From contig NZ_CP118108.1 in the NCBI RefSeq assembly GCF_028747985.1, positions 1,989,501-2,053,500 of the forward strand: 64,000 nt of DNA, read 5' to 3'. Below the pieces are notes generated by a model. That model searched no databases, was not told where the DNA came from, and was given only the letters and a program-made list of their open reading frames with translations. The DNA comes from Paenibacillus urinalis. Its GTDB lineage: Bacteria > Bacillota > Bacilli > Paenibacillales > Paenibacillaceae. How positions within the stretch are numbered: position 1 is the first letter of the stretch; each line of letters opens with the position of its first letter. Position numbers and translations under genes: made by a program. Below are positions 51,945 to 60,897 of the stretch, piece after piece.

Positions 51945-54044
51945 ATGGCGGATTCACTTGTCATCGTGGAGTCCCCATCGAAAGCAAAGACAATTGGTAA
52001 ATATTTGGGCAGCAAGTATATTGTCAAAGCGTCGATGGGTCATGTCCGCGATTTGCCGAAGAGTCAGACCGGCGTAGAAGTGGAGAACGATTTTAATCCT
52101 AAATATATTACAATCCGCGGAAAAGGTTCTGTGCTAAAAGAACTTAAGGACGCATCTAAAAAAGTGAAAAAAGTATATCTGGCAGCTGACCCCGATCGTG
52201 AGGGAGAAGCCATTGCTTGGCATTTGGCTCATGCTCTGGAGCTTGACCAAACCGAGAGCTGCCGGGTCGTATTTAATGAGATAACGAAGCAAGCAGTCAA
52301 GGATGCCTTCAAGACGCCTCGCAAGATCAACATGGATCTTGTGAACGCACAGCAGGCTAGACGTATTTTGGACCGGCTTGTAGGCTACAAGATCAGTCCA
52401 CTTTTATGGAAAAAGGTGAAGAAGGGTCTATCTGCCGGTCGAGTTCAGTCTGTAGCTGTCAAAATTATTCTGGATCGTGAGGACGAAATTAACGAATTTG
52501 TTCCGGAAGAATATTGGAGCATTACGGCGAGACTAGAAGCTGACGGAAGTCCGTTTGAGGCAAAATTCCATCAGCTTCGCGGAGAGAAGACGGAGCTCAG
52601 TAATGAAGAGCAAGTGAAAGAAATACTTAAAGAAATTAAAGATAAGGATTATGTCGTAACAGAGGTCAAAGAGAAAGAGCGGACGCGCAATCCTTCGGCT
52701 CCTTTTACAACAAGTTCTTTACAGCAGGAAGCGGCTCGTAAATTGAATTTCCGTGCAGCGAAGACGATGTCTGTAGCTCAGCAGCTATATGAAGGAGTCG
52801 AGCTCGGCAAGGAAGGCACAGTTGGTTTGATCACTTATATGAGAACGGACTCTACGCGTATTGCACAGTCTGCTCAGGAAGAAGCCAAAGAATATATTAC
52901 GGGTAAGTACGGCGAATCCTTCGTTCCGGAATCATTCCGACAATATACTAAGAAAAATGCGAATGCGCAGGAAGCGCATGAGGCGATTCGGCCAACCTCC
53001 GTATTGAGAGATCCGGATTCAGTGAAAGCATTTACAAGTCGTGATCAATTCCGTCTATACAAGCTGATATGGGAACGATATGTGGCGAGTCAGATGGCCT
53101 CAGCTATTCTTGATACCCTGTCTGTTGATATCGCAGCAGGAGACGCTTCTTTTCGTGCTACAGGCTCCAAGGTCCGCTTTCATGGCTTCATGAAGGTGTA
53201 TGTCGAAGGTAACGATGATGGTACAACGGATGAAGAGAAGCTGCTGCCTCCACTGAAGAGCGGGGATAAGCTTATTCATAAAGAAATTGAGCCGAAGCAG
53301 CACTTTACACAGCCGCCGCCACGATATACTGAAGCAAGACTCGTCAAGACAATGGAAGAGCTGGGCATCGGAAGACCGAGTACGTATGCTCCAACGCTGG
53401 AGACGATTCAGAAACGTGGTTATGTCGCAATAGAAGAGAAGAAATTTATTCCGACAGAGCTTGGTGAGCTTATTAACGAGCAGATGGAGCAATTTTTCCC
53501 TGAAATTGTCGATGTTGAGTTTACCGCGCATATGGAAGAGGATTTGGACCATGTTGAAGAAGGATCTGAGGACTGGGTTAAAATATTGGCTGAGTTCTAT
53601 AAATCCTTTGAGAAGCGCCTGCATGTCGCAGAAGAAGAAATGAGTGAGATCGAAATCCAGGATGAGGTCTCCGATGAGATCTGTGAGAAATGCGGTAAAC
53701 CGATGGTATATAAATTTGGCCGATTCGGTAAGTTTTTGGCATGCTCTGGATTCCCGGATTGCCGCAATACCAAGCCGATTATTAAAAATATCGGGGTAAC
53801 CTGCCCGACGTGTAAGGAAGGACAGGTCGTCGAGCGCCGCAGTAAAAAAGGACGGATTTTCTACGGCTGTGACCGATATCCTGAATGTGATTTTGTCTCC
53901 TGGGATAAGCCGTCACCTAAGCCTTGTCCTAAATGTGATTCATTGATGGTAGAGAAGCGAAACAAGCAAGGAACAAGACTGCAGTGTACTTCTTGCGATC
54001 ATACAGAACCGGTCGAGGAAGCGGACGAAGCGGTCGAAATTTAA
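51945..54044 (+). CDS. topA: DNA topoisomerase I
   Basis: A 699-residue type IA topoisomerase that relaxes negative supercoils. Toprim: [17 protein letters not shown] at the start and [13 protein letters not shown] (82-94); active-site Tyr298 in [14 protein letters not shown]. Three C-terminal zinc ribbons are visible: CEKCGKPM with [16 protein letters not shown] with CDRYPEC, and CPKCDSLM with CTSC. Length and finger number match Bacillus TopA. AGGAGGATGAACCT precedes ATG 51945. Confidence 0.98.
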   Translation: MADSLVIVESPSKAKTIGKYLGSKYIVKASMGHVRDLPKSQTGVEVENDFNPKYITIRGKGSVLKELKDASKKVKKVYLAADPDREGEAIAWHLAHALELDQTESCRVVFNEITKQAVKDAFKTPRKINMDLVNAQQARRILDRLVGYKISPLLWKKVKKGLSAGRVQSVAVKIILDREDEINEFVPEEYWSITARLEADGSPFEAKFHQLRGEKTELSNEEQVKEILKEIKDKDYVVTEVKEKERTRNPSAPFTTSSLQQEAARKLNFRAAKTMSVAQQLYEGVELGKEGTVGLITYMRTDSTRIAQSAQEEAKEYITGKYGESFVPESFRQYTKKNANAQEAHEAIRPTSVLRDPDSVKAFTSRDQFRLYKLIWERYVASQMASAILDTLSVDIAAGDASFRATGSKVRFHGFMKVYVEGNDDGTTDEEKLLPPLKSGDKLIHKEIEPKQHFTQPPPRYTEARLVKTMEELGIGRPSTYAPTLETIQKRGYVAIEEKKFIPTELGELINEQMEQFFPEIVDVEFTAHMEEDLDHVEEGSEDWVKILAEFYKSFEKRLHVAEEEMSEIEIQDEVSDEICEKCGKPMVYKFGRFGKFLACSGFPDCRNTKPIIKNIGVTCPTCKEGQVVERRSKKGRIFYGCDRYPECDFVSWDKPSPKPCPKCDSLMVEKRNKQGTRLQCTSCDHTEPVEEADEAVEI

Positions 54045-54077
54045 ATCATAAAAATAATGGATTAACCGGTAGTACGG

Positions 54078-54131
54078 GCTGCAGCTTTCTGTATCCAGGA
54101 TTCTTGCTATAGAGTACTGGATACATGCAGC
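54078..54131 (+). promoter_or_regulatory. Long hairpin just upstream of the trmFO ribosome site
   Basis: GCTGCA (54078-54083) with TGCAGC (54126-54131) and TGTATCCAG (54090-54098) with CTGGATACA (54117-54125) form a two-part 15-bp stem with a 6-nt bulge. It ends one or two bases before the GAGGGGG site of trmFO. It may block or position translation, or act as the topA 3' end. Confidence 0.5.
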
Positions 54132-54143
54132 GAGGGGGTAAAT

Positions 54144-55475
54144 ATGAACGAGAAACAACAAGTAACAGTAATTGGTGCAGGACTGGCAGGAAGTGAAGCT
54201 GCTTGGCAGATTGCACAAAGAGGGGTACCGGTAAAGCTGTATGAAATGAGACCGGTCGTAAAAACGCCAGCTCATCATACGAATAAATTTGCTGAGCTGG
54301 TGTGCAGTAACTCACTTCGAGCAAATGGCCTGACGAATGCTGTAGGTGTATTAAAAGAAGAGATGCGTATGTTGGATTCACTGGTGATCGGCTCCGCCGA
54401 TCGTAACGCAGTTCCTGCTGGTGGAGCACTGGCGGTTGATCGGGATGGATTTTCCGGTGAGATCACGAATACACTGCATGAGCATCCGCTTATTACGGTA
54501 GTGAATGAGGAGATTCAGGAGATTCCGACGGATGGCATTGTCGTTATTGCAACAGGTCCTCTGACTTCGCCTGCATTGTCCTCACAGATTAAAGATCTGA
54601 TGGGTGAAGAATACTTCTATTTCTACGATGCGGCAGCACCGATTGTAGAGAAAGAATCCATTGATATGAACAAAGTCTATCTGGCATCACGTTATGATAA
54701 GGGAGAAGCGGCTTATCTCAATTGCCCCATGAATGAAGAAGAGTTTGATCGTTTCTACGATGCTCTGATCGCAGCTGAGGTTGCTGAGCTTAAAGAGTTT
54801 GAGAAGGAAATCTACTTTGAGGGCTGCATGCCGATTGAGGTTATGATGAAGCGCGGCAAACAGACGGCGCTATTCGGGCCGATGAAGCCAGTCGGTCTAG
54901 TTAACCCGCATACTGGAGAGCTGCCTTATGCCGTTGTCCAGCTGCGTCAGGATAACGCGGCAGGAACGCTGTATAATCTGGTAGGCTTCCAAACTCATCT
55001 GAAATGGGGAGAGCAGAAGCGTGTATTCGGTATGATCCCAGGTCTTGAGAATGCAGAATTTGTGCGTTATGGGGTTATGCATCGTAATACCTTTATTAAC
55101 TCTCCCAAATTACTTGAGCCTACGTATCAGTTTAAGAATCGGAGTAACCTGTTCTTTGCTGGTCAAATGACAGGTGTAGAGGGCTATGTAGAGTCTGCTG
55201 CCTCCGGACTGATCGCGGGTATGAATGCTGCGAATCTGGCACTGGGCAAAGATCTGACGACGCTGCCTGTAGACAGTACGCTAGGAAGTATGGCGAACTA
55301 TATTACGACGGCTGATTTCAAACACTTCCAGCCAATGAACGCCAACTTTGGCCTATTGCCGAAGCTGGAGCAAAAAATTCGGAATAAGAAGGAAAAAAAT
55401 GAGGCGCTGGCGAATCGTGCGTTAGACAGCATAAGACGTTTCAAGCAAGAGCAAGGTCTCTCCACAGTGCAATAG
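54144..55475 (+). CDS. trmFO: tRNA (uracil(54)-C5)-methyltransferase TrmFO
   Basis: A 443-residue folate- and FAD-dependent enzyme making ribothymidine at position 54 of tRNA (formerly Gid). The N-terminal FAD loop [40 protein letters not shown] and the C-terminal [20 protein letters not shown] are signature blocks. GAGGGGG precedes ATG 54144. In B. subtilis the xerC-like codV gene separates trmFO from hslV; here hslV follows directly after a terminator-like hairpin. Confidence 0.97.
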   Translation: MNEKQQVTVIGAGLAGSEAAWQIAQRGVPVKLYEMRPVVKTPAHHTNKFAELVCSNSLRANGLTNAVGVLKEEMRMLDSLVIGSADRNAVPAGGALAVDRDGFSGEITNTLHEHPLITVVNEEIQEIPTDGIVVIATGPLTSPALSSQIKDLMGEEYFYFYDAAAPIVEKESIDMNKVYLASRYDKGEAAYLNCPMNEEEFDRFYDALIAAEVAELKEFEKEIYFEGCMPIEVMMKRGKQTALFGPMKPVGLVNPHTGELPYAVVQLRQDNAAGTLYNLVGFQTHLKWGEQKRVFGMIPGLENAEFVRYGVMHRNTFINSPKLLEPTYQFKNRSNLFFAGQMTGVEGYVESAASGLIAGMNAANLALGKDLTTLPVDSTLGSMANYITTADFKHFQPMNANFGLLPKLEQKIRNKKEKNEALANRALDSIRRFKQEQGLSTVQ

Positions 55476-55494
55476 CGACATCTTGAGGAAAGCC

Positions 55495-55528
55495 CGGTAA
55501 GTCTCTCAGCGACGTGCCGGGTTTTTAC
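55495..55528 (+). terminator. Short intrinsic terminator after trmFO
   Basis: CCCGGTA (55495-55501) pairs with TGCCGGG (55517-55523) with one G-U, followed by five T. Confidence 0.65.
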
Positions 55529-55556
55529 CATATACGAATCAAGGGAGGTAGCATTT

Positions 55557-56099
55557 ATGGAAACTACATTTCATGCGACGACGATCTGTGCTGTGCGTCA
55601 TCATGGCAAGGCGGCCATCGCAGGTGATGGACAGGTTACAATGGGGCAAAGCGTGGTAATGAAAAATACGGCGAAGAAGGTTCGGAGATTGTACCGCGGA
55701 CAGGTTGTTGCAGGCTTTGCTGGTTCTGTAGCGGATGCCATCACTCTGTTTGAGAAATTTGAAGGCAAGCTTGAGGAACATCATGGCAATCTGCAAAGAG
55801 CTGCGGTAGAACTCGCCAAGGATTGGCGTCAGGATCGTGTGCTGCGTAAGCTGGAGGCATTAATGATCGTGATGGACAAAACAGGCATGCTGCTGATATC
55901 TGGAGGCGGGGAGATTATTGAGCCTGATGATGATATTTTGGCCATCGGTTCAGGCGGCAACTATGCTCTTGCAGCTGCAAGAGCTCTGAAGCGGCATCCG
56001 GGTGAGCTTGAAGCAAAGGATATGGCTCGTGAGGCTTTGGTTGTAGCTTCCGAGATTTGTGTGTTTACGAACAGTAATATTATCGTTGAAGAACTGTAA
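55557..56099 (+). CDS. hslV: HslV (ClpQ) protease subunit
   Basis: A 180-residue proteasome-like peptidase that pairs with Hsl[33 protein letters not shown] and [18 protein letters not shown] match the family. The usual catalytic N-terminal Thr corresponds to Thr8 in the ATTICAV segment, leaving a 7-residue leader METTFHA; B. subtilis ClpQ has MSSFHATTI and was reported to use its Ser. Which residue is the nucleophile here is unclear. A GGGAGG site precedes ATG 55557. hslU follows after 40 bp. Confidence 0.95.
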   Translation: METTFHATTICAVRHHGKAAIAGDGQVTMGQSVVMKNTAKKVRRLYRGQVVAGFAGSVADAITLFEKFEGKLEEHHGNLQRAAVELAKDWRQDRVLRKLEALMIVMDKTGMLLISGGGEIIEPDDDILAIGSGGNYALAAARALKRHPGELEAKDMAREALVVASEICVFTNSNIIVEEL

Positions 56100-56139
56100 A
56101 CTCTGAATAGGAACAGGAATAAAAGGAGGTATGTAAATC

Positions 56140-57534
56140 ATGAACGAAGCTTTTACTCCCAGACAAATTGTCGCTGAGCTGGATAAGTACATCGTTGGTC
56201 AGAAGCAGGCCAAGAAGTCCGTCGCTGTTGCCCTCCGTAACAGATATCGTCGAAGCAGGCTGCCGGAAGATGCCCAGGATGAAATTGTACCTAAGAATAT
56301 ACTGATGATTGGACCGACAGGGGTAGGTAAGACGGAGATCGCTAGACGGCTTGCCAAGCTGGTCGGTGCTCCATTTGTAAAAGTGGAAGCAACTAAATTC
56401 ACCGAGGTTGGTTATGTCGGACGTGACGTCGAATCGATGGTTCGTGACTTAATTGAAACTTCGATCCGGATTGTCAAATTGGAGAAGACGGAAAAGGTCA
56501 AAGACAAGGCTGAGGAAAATGCGAATGAGCGTATTGTGCAAATCCTTGTCCCGTCGGCTAACAAATCGAAGAATCAAAAAAATCCTTTCGAAATGCTGTT
56601 TGGCAATCATCAGCAGCCACAGCAAGAGGAAGATCCGGCACAAGATGCCTCTGTCAATGAACGCAGACGTAAAGTGAAATTTGAACTGCTGGCCGGTCAG
56701 CTTGAGAATGATACGATCGAAATTGATATTGAGGATAATGCACCTAACATGTTTGATATGTTTGCAGGCCAAGGCAATGATCAAATGGGCATGAATATGC
56801 AGGAGATGTTTGGCAACTTCCTCCCGAAACGTACTAAGAAACGCAAGCTTCCCATCAAGGAAGCACGTAAAGTACTTATTCAGGAAGAAGCAGGCAAGCT
56901 GATCGATATGGATGATGTAACACAGGAGTCGATTCGGCGTGCAGAGCAGTCCGGCATTATTTTTATAGACGAGATCGATAAGGTAGCAAGCCGTGGACAA
57001 GGATCAGGGCCGGATGTGTCCCGTGAGGGTGTTCAGAGGGATATTCTTCCTATCGTCGAAGGATCGACCGTAATGACCAAATACGGGCCTGTAAAGACGG
57101 ACTATATCCTGTTTATAGCTGCAGGTGCTTTCCATGTGTCGAAGCCGTCAGATCTCATTCCAGAGCTTCAAGGGCGATTCCCTATTCGGGTTGAACTCAG
57201 CAGTCTATCCTTGGATGATTTTGTATCTATCTTGACGGAACCGAAAAATGCGCTGACCAAACAATATGTTGATCTGCTAAAGACCGAGGACATCGAGATT
57301 GAATTCTCTCCAGAAGCCATTCGGGAGATCGCGAACATCGCAGAATCCGTCAACCTGAATACGGAGAATATTGGTGCTCGTCGTCTACATACAATTTTGG
57401 AGAAGCTGCTGGAGGATCTGTCCTTTGAAGCGCCGGAGCTGACCTTAGATAAAATGACGATCACACCGGAATATGTAAGAGAGAAGCTAGGTGGAATTGC
57501 GAAAGACCGTGATCTAAGCCAGTATATTTTGTAG
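56140..57534 (+). CDS. hslU: HslU (ClpY) AAA+ unfoldase
   Basis: A 464-residue ATPase that unfolds substrates for HslV. Walker A GPTGVGKT (58-65), Walker B IIFIDEID (273-280), [13 protein letters not shown] arginine-finger region [15 protein letters not shown] and the C-terminal RDLSQYIL tail that docks on HslV. The I-domain (about 110-240) contains a Gln/Asn/Met-rich variable stretch ([31 protein letters not shown]). AAGGAGG precedes ATG 56140. A terminator follows; codY, next in B. subtilis, is absent. Confidence 0.97.
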   Translation: MNEAFTPRQIVAELDKYIVGQKQAKKSVAVALRNRYRRSRLPEDAQDEIVPKNILMIGPTGVGKTEIARRLAKLVGAPFVKVEATKFTEVGYVGRDVESMVRDLIETSIRIVKLEKTEKVKDKAEENANERIVQILVPSANKSKNQKNPFEMLFGNHQQPQQEEDPAQDASVNERRRKVKFELLAGQLENDTIEIDIEDNAPNMFDMFAGQGNDQMGMNMQEMFGNFLPKRTKKRKLPIKEARKVLIQEEAGKLIDMDDVTQESIRRAEQSGIIFIDEIDKVASRGQGSGPDVSREGVQRDILPIVEGSTVMTKYGPVKTDYILFIAAGAFHVSKPSDLIPELQGRFPIRVELSSLSLDDFVSILTEPKNALTKQYVDLLKTEDIEIEFSPEAIREIANIAESVNLNTENIGARRLHTILEKLLEDLSFEAPELTLDKMTITPEYVREKLGGIAKDRDLSQYIL

Positions 57535-57538
57535 AAAT

Positions 57539-57580
57539 AAGACTCTTTATAGAGATTTTCTCTGTGAAGAGTCTTTTTTT
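57539..57580 (+). terminator. Intrinsic terminator after hslU
   Basis: AAGACTCTT (57539-57547) pairs with AAGAGTCTT (57567-57575), with an inner AGAGA/TCTCT stem, followed by a run of T. Confidence 0.88.
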
Positions 57581-57751
57581 GTGCGCATTTTCATCTTAGT
57601 GCAATTCTATACTTGCTTTATGGTAAAAAACCGGCCAGTCCCCAAGTCAAATATGACAATAAATGCGGTTTGTCGCGCTTTTTCCTCCTAAAGTATCATG
57701 TCGATATTAGTGAAGTCTTAAGATCGACCTATCTGAAATTAAGAATATTTT

Positions 57752-57789
57752 ATGAAAATATAGAGCTATGAATGGGACTATATTTTCAT
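57752..57789. repeat. 12-bp perfect inverted repeat in the flgB leader
   Basis: ATGAAAATATAG (57752-57763) and CTATATTTTCAT (57778-57789) are perfectly complementary around a 14-nt loop. It may be an RNA stem or a protein-binding operator. Confidence 0.7.
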
Positions 57790-57822
57790 GAGAATGTACA
57801 TATTTTGAAAATTATACATATT

Positions 57823-57857
57823 AAGTCCTTGTTTTTGGCAAAAGATAGGGCTTTTTT
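57823..57857 (+). terminator. Terminator-like hairpin inside the flgB leader
   Basis: AAGTCCT (57823-57829) pairs with AGGGCTT (57847-57853) with one G-U, with an inner TTTT/AAAA stem, followed by TTTTC. It would end a short transcript well before flgB. Confidence 0.6.
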
Positions 57858-57899
57858 CTTATTGTAATAAATGCCCAACTCTAAGAAACTTAGAATATA

Positions 57900-57990
57900 C
57901 GACAAATAACTTATTATTTCTACTAAAGACCTAGGAAAAGAGAGAAGTTCAGATTTATTTGTCGAAATAATTTGAACTAGGTCTCATTTT
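57900..57990 (+). promoter_or_regulatory. Mutually exclusive helices before flgB (candidate attenuator)
   Basis: Three helices share bases. Helix 1: 57900-57909 (CGACAAATAA) with 57955-57964 (TTATTTGTCG), 10 bp. Helix 2: 57946-57951 with 57973-57978, plus 57955-57960 with 57965-57970, capped by GTCG. Helix 3: 57927-57934 (AGACCTAG) with 57977-57984 (CTAGGTCT), followed by CATTTTT. Helix 3 resembles a terminator, and helix 1 excludes part of helix 2. Confidence 0.55.
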
Positions 57991-58028
57991 TCAGATGGTA
58001 ATAGTTTAAAGATTCTGGAAGGGAGAGA

Positions 58029-58439
58029 ATGAGGATTAATCTTCTGAATGATGTAAGCTTTCGAACATTGCAGGCAGGGGTTGATGCTGCTAACGTCAGA
58101 CAACTTGCGATTACTAATAATATAGCGAATAGTGACACGCCGTATTTCAAACGTTCAGAGGTTCACTTTGAGCAACTGCTTGAACAGGAAATGCAGGGAA
58201 CACCTACTTTAACTGGAAGACGTACGAATGAGAGACACATACCCATTGGTCCTAGTTCTTCCATTCCAGCAGCTGTCACAACAACCGATAACAGTACAGC
58301 AATGAGTAATAATGACAACAATGTTGACGTGGATAAGGAAATGAGCCTTTTGGCGGAGAATCAGCTGCGGTATAACTCTTATATTCAACTGGTAAATGAA
58401 CATATCAAGATTATGCGCACTGCAACCGAAGGGAGATAG
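58029..58439 (+). CDS. flgB: Flagellar basal-body rod protein FlgB
   Basis: A 136-residue proximal rod protein, the first gene of the fla/che operon. RQLAITNNIANSDTPYFKRSEV near residues 25-46 is the rod-protein signature; EMSLLAENQLRYNSYIQLVN is the C-terminal helix that packs in the rod. It is exported by the type III flagellar system without a cleaved signal. AAGGGAG precedes ATG 58029. flgC follows 7 bp after the stop. Confidence 0.97.
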   Translation: MRINLLNDVSFRTLQAGVDAANVRQLAITNNIANSDTPYFKRSEVHFEQLLEQEMQGTPTLTGRRTNERHIPIGPSSSIPAAVTTTDNSTAMSNNDNNVDVDKEMSLLAENQLRYNSYIQLVNEHIKIMRTATEGR

Positions 58440-58446
58440 ATCATAA

Positions 58447-58896
58447 GTGAACATCAGTAAGAGCTTTGATATCAGTGCATCTGCACTAACGGCTCAGCGG
58501 CTTCGCATGGATGTTATTTCCTCCAACATTGCGAACAGTGAGACGACGAGAGCAAGGATCGAGAATGGGGAAGCCGTTCCATATAAGCGGAAAATGGTCG
58601 TCCTGGAATCAAATCAGCCCAGCTTCAAACAGATGATAGATAATGAAATGCAAGGTGGAAATGTGGCGCAGGGAGTCAAAGTAGCGGCGATAGAAGAGGA
58701 CACGGCACCACTGAAGCCGGTATACAATCCGACACATCCGGATGCAAATGCAGAAGGGTACGTGTACATGCCTAACGTGGATACAACCAAAGAAATGGTA
58801 GATTTAATAGGTGCATCCAGATCCTACGAAGCAAACGTTACTGCACTAAATGCTTCTAAAGCAATGGTGATGAAAGCACTGGAGATCGGACGTTAG
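58447..58896 (+). CDS. flgC: Flagellar basal-body rod protein FlgC
   Basis: A 149-residue rod protein. SASALTAQRLRMDVISSNIANS is the conserved N-terminal helix and SRSYEANVTALNASKAMVMKA-type ASRSYEANVTALNASKAM the C-terminal one. GTG 58447 follows GAAGGGAG. It forms the rod with FlgB, FliE and the later rod subunits. Confidence 0.97.
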   Translation: MNISKSFDISASALTAQRLRMDVISSNIANSETTRARIENGEAVPYKRKMVVLESNQPSFKQMIDNEMQGGNVAQGVKVAAIEEDTAPLKPVYNPTHPDANAEGYVYMPNVDTTKEMVDLIGASRSYEANVTALNASKAMVMKALEIGR

Positions 58897-58956
58897 AAAT
58901 AAGCTAGAGCAAAATGATGTAGATACATAATCGTGAAGATAATGGGAGGGAAAATC

Positions 58957-59262
58957 GTGATCGAAAATACGATGTTTAAAGCATCAGCTATACAAACCCC
59001 TAATGTTACCATGACACAGGGCAAGTCAACCCCAACAGAAACCATCAATCAATTCTCTTCCTACCTTGAAGATGCAATCACTCAAGTGGCAGATCAAGAA
59101 AAACATGCAAGCGAAATGTCAACTGAGTTTGTACTTGGCAACGTAAATGTTGATCAGGTTATGGTCGCATCACAGCAGGCTCTCCTTAGTCTGCAACTGA
59201 CAACCCAAGTTCGAAACAAGGTAATCGAGGCCTACCAGGAAATCATGCGGATCCAAATGTAG
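58957..59262 (+). CDS. fliE: Flagellar hook-basal body protein FliE
   Basis: A 101-residue adaptor that joins the FliF ring to the rod. FSSYLEDAITQVADQEKHAS and VNVDQVMVASQQALLSLQLT then TTQVRNKVIEAYQEIMRIQM are the FliE C-terminal signature. GTG 58957 is preferred, 7 nt after GGGAGG; GTG 58933 lies before that site. The gene is tightly placed between flgC and fliF. Confidence 0.96.
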   Translation: MIENTMFKASAIQTPNVTMTQGKSTPTETINQFSSYLEDAITQVADQEKHASEMSTEFVLGNVNVDQVMVASQQALLSLQLTTQVRNKVIEAYQEIMRIQM

Positions 59263-59299
59263 TTAATGTTTATAGCAAAGTTTCGGATGAGGTGACACA

Positions 59300-60886
59300 G
59301 TGAACGAAAGAATTGCCCAATATAAGGACAAGGTATCCGCGTATTGGAATAAATTTACGAAAAAACAAAAAATAATGTTAATTTCTACCGTCTTATTCCT
59401 GATCATTGCCATTGTGGTTCTGACGATGCAGTTCTCCAAGACGGAATATGAGGTTGCGTTTACGGGGCTGGATGCCGTAGATTCTGCTGGAGTAATCAGC
59501 TATTTAGAATCAGGCAATATTCCTTTTCAATTGAACGCAGATGGCTCTGAAATTTCGATCCCAAGTACCCAAGCGGCTCGTGTAAAGGTCGATGTCGGCT
59601 CTCAAGGCTTGATTCAGAATGGATCGATCGGATATGACATCTTTGAGCAGGGCTCGTCAGCAATGGGTATGACGGACAAAGAATTCCAAGTGAAGTATGC
59701 CAATGCTTTTAATGGTGAAATCGAGCAGATGCTATTAGGTATGCAGGGGATATCTGAGGCTAAAGTCCTAGTTAACCTTCCCAAAGAAAGCCTGTTTGCA
59801 TCATCAGCTCAGGACAGTGCATCCGCGTCAGCGGTGCTTAAATTTCAACCAGGGTATCAGCCTTCGCAGGCGGCCGTTGACGGATATTTCAATTTGCTGA
59901 AAACAGCTGTGCCACATCTGCCCATTGAGAATATTACGATTTCAACAGATCAAGGCGAGGAGCTCGTTCCTACGGAGCGCGGTGGTGGTAGTGTTCTCGG
60001 TGAAGTACAGGAGAACATGCAGCTGCAGAAGCAATATGAAGAAGACATTGAGAAAACAGTCAGAGAATTTTTGACGGGTATTACAGGCAGCAGCAATGTT
60101 GACGTGCTTGTAACTTCTAACCTGAACTTTGACAAAGTCAATGAAACGCAAAATCTCGTTACTCCTGTGGATGAAGAAAATATGAGGGGAATCGAAATCA
60201 GCGTTCAGGATATTCAAAGCAGTTATACTGGCGGCAGTGCTGCTGATGGCGGAGTTGCAGGCACCGGAGAAGAAGATGTTGTTAATTACCCGGCAGCTGA
60301 TGCTTCCACTTCAAGCGGTGAAGACAGTTCTTCTGTCATCAATTACGAAGTAAACCGTATTGCCAAAGAGATCGTGCAAAGTCCATACGTTGTTAAAGAT
60401 TTAACCATTAATGTAGCAGTTGAATCACCTGGTAGTCCAAATGATGATCAAGACGATGGAACATCAGACACCACGGAACAGATCAGAGAGGTGCTTAAAA
60501 ATATTGTCAGATCCTCATTGTCGAACTCAGGGGTTGAATACACTGAAGACCAAGTGACTCAGAGAGTATCTGTCACTGAGAAACCAGCACAAGTGCAAGA
60601 AGCGGAACAAACCGGAATTCAGCTCACATCAGGCATGATCTGGGGTCTGGCTGCAGCCGCTGCATTACTGCTCGCTGGCGGTGGATATTTAATATACAGA
60701 AGACGGCGCAACAAGGAAGAAGAGTTCGAAGAAGATATTCCGCTCCAGGTTCCTACAGAGTTCCCGTCCATTAATCTGGAAACAGTCACGAATGAAAGCC
60801 AAGTGCGCAAACAGCTGGAAACACTCGCCAAGAAGAAACCAGATGAATTTGTTAACCTGCTTCGTACATGGCTAGCTGATGAATAG
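59300..60886 (+). CDS. fliF: Flagellar MS-ring protein FliF
   Basis: A 528-residue membrane protein that builds the MS-ring, the base of the motor. Two membrane segments bracket the periplasmic-side domains: residues about 24-44 (IMLISTVLFLIIAIVVLTM) and about 440-460 (SGMIWGLAAAAALLLAGGGY). Ring-building motifs include TDKEFQVKYANAFNGEIEQM and ISEAKVLVNLPKESLF. The cytoplasmic C-terminus binds FliG. GTG 59300 follows GATGAGGTG. The acidic, Ser/Gly-rich stretch near 310-345 is variable in the family. Confidence 0.97.
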   Translation: MNERIAQYKDKVSAYWNKFTKKQKIMLISTVLFLIIAIVVLTMQFSKTEYEVAFTGLDAVDSAGVISYLESGNIPFQLNADGSEISIPSTQAARVKVDVGSQGLIQNGSIGYDIFEQGSSAMGMTDKEFQVKYANAFNGEIEQMLLGMQGISEAKVLVNLPKESLFASSAQDSASASAVLKFQPGYQPSQAAVDGYFNLLKTAVPHLPIENITISTDQGEELVPTERGGGSVLGEVQENMQLQKQYEEDIEKTVREFLTGITGSSNVDVLVTSNLNFDKVNETQNLVTPVDEENMRGIEISVQDIQSSYTGGSAADGGVAGTGEEDVVNYPAADASTSSGEDSSSVINYEVNRIAKEIVQSPYVVKDLTINVAVESPGSPNDDQDDGTSDTTEQIREVLKNIVRSSLSNSGVEYTEDQVTQRVSVTEKPAQVQEAEQTGIQLTSGMIWGLAAAAALLLAGGGYLIYRRRRNKEEEFEEDIPLQVPTEFPSINLETVTNESQVRKQLETLAKKKPDEFVNLLRTWLADE

Positions 60887-60897
60887 AGGTGAACGAG

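Larger units (their letters stand above)
57581..58028 (+). other. Structured leader region upstream of the flagellar operon
   Basis: This 448-bp stretch has no gene. It contains a possible promoter TTGTCG (57670-57675) / TATCAT (57694-57699) with an 18-bp spacer; a 12-bp inverted repeat 57752-57763 / 57778-57789; a terminator-like hairpin at 57823-57857; and a cluster of competing helices at 57900-57984. All lie on the plus strand before flgB. Confidence 0.6.

Noticed and set aside
57700..57707. GTCGATAT as a sigma-D -10 element before flgB
   Set aside because: It is 7 of 8 to GCCGATAT, but the -35 TAAA is missing at the required 14-16 bp spacing (TTTC is found there).
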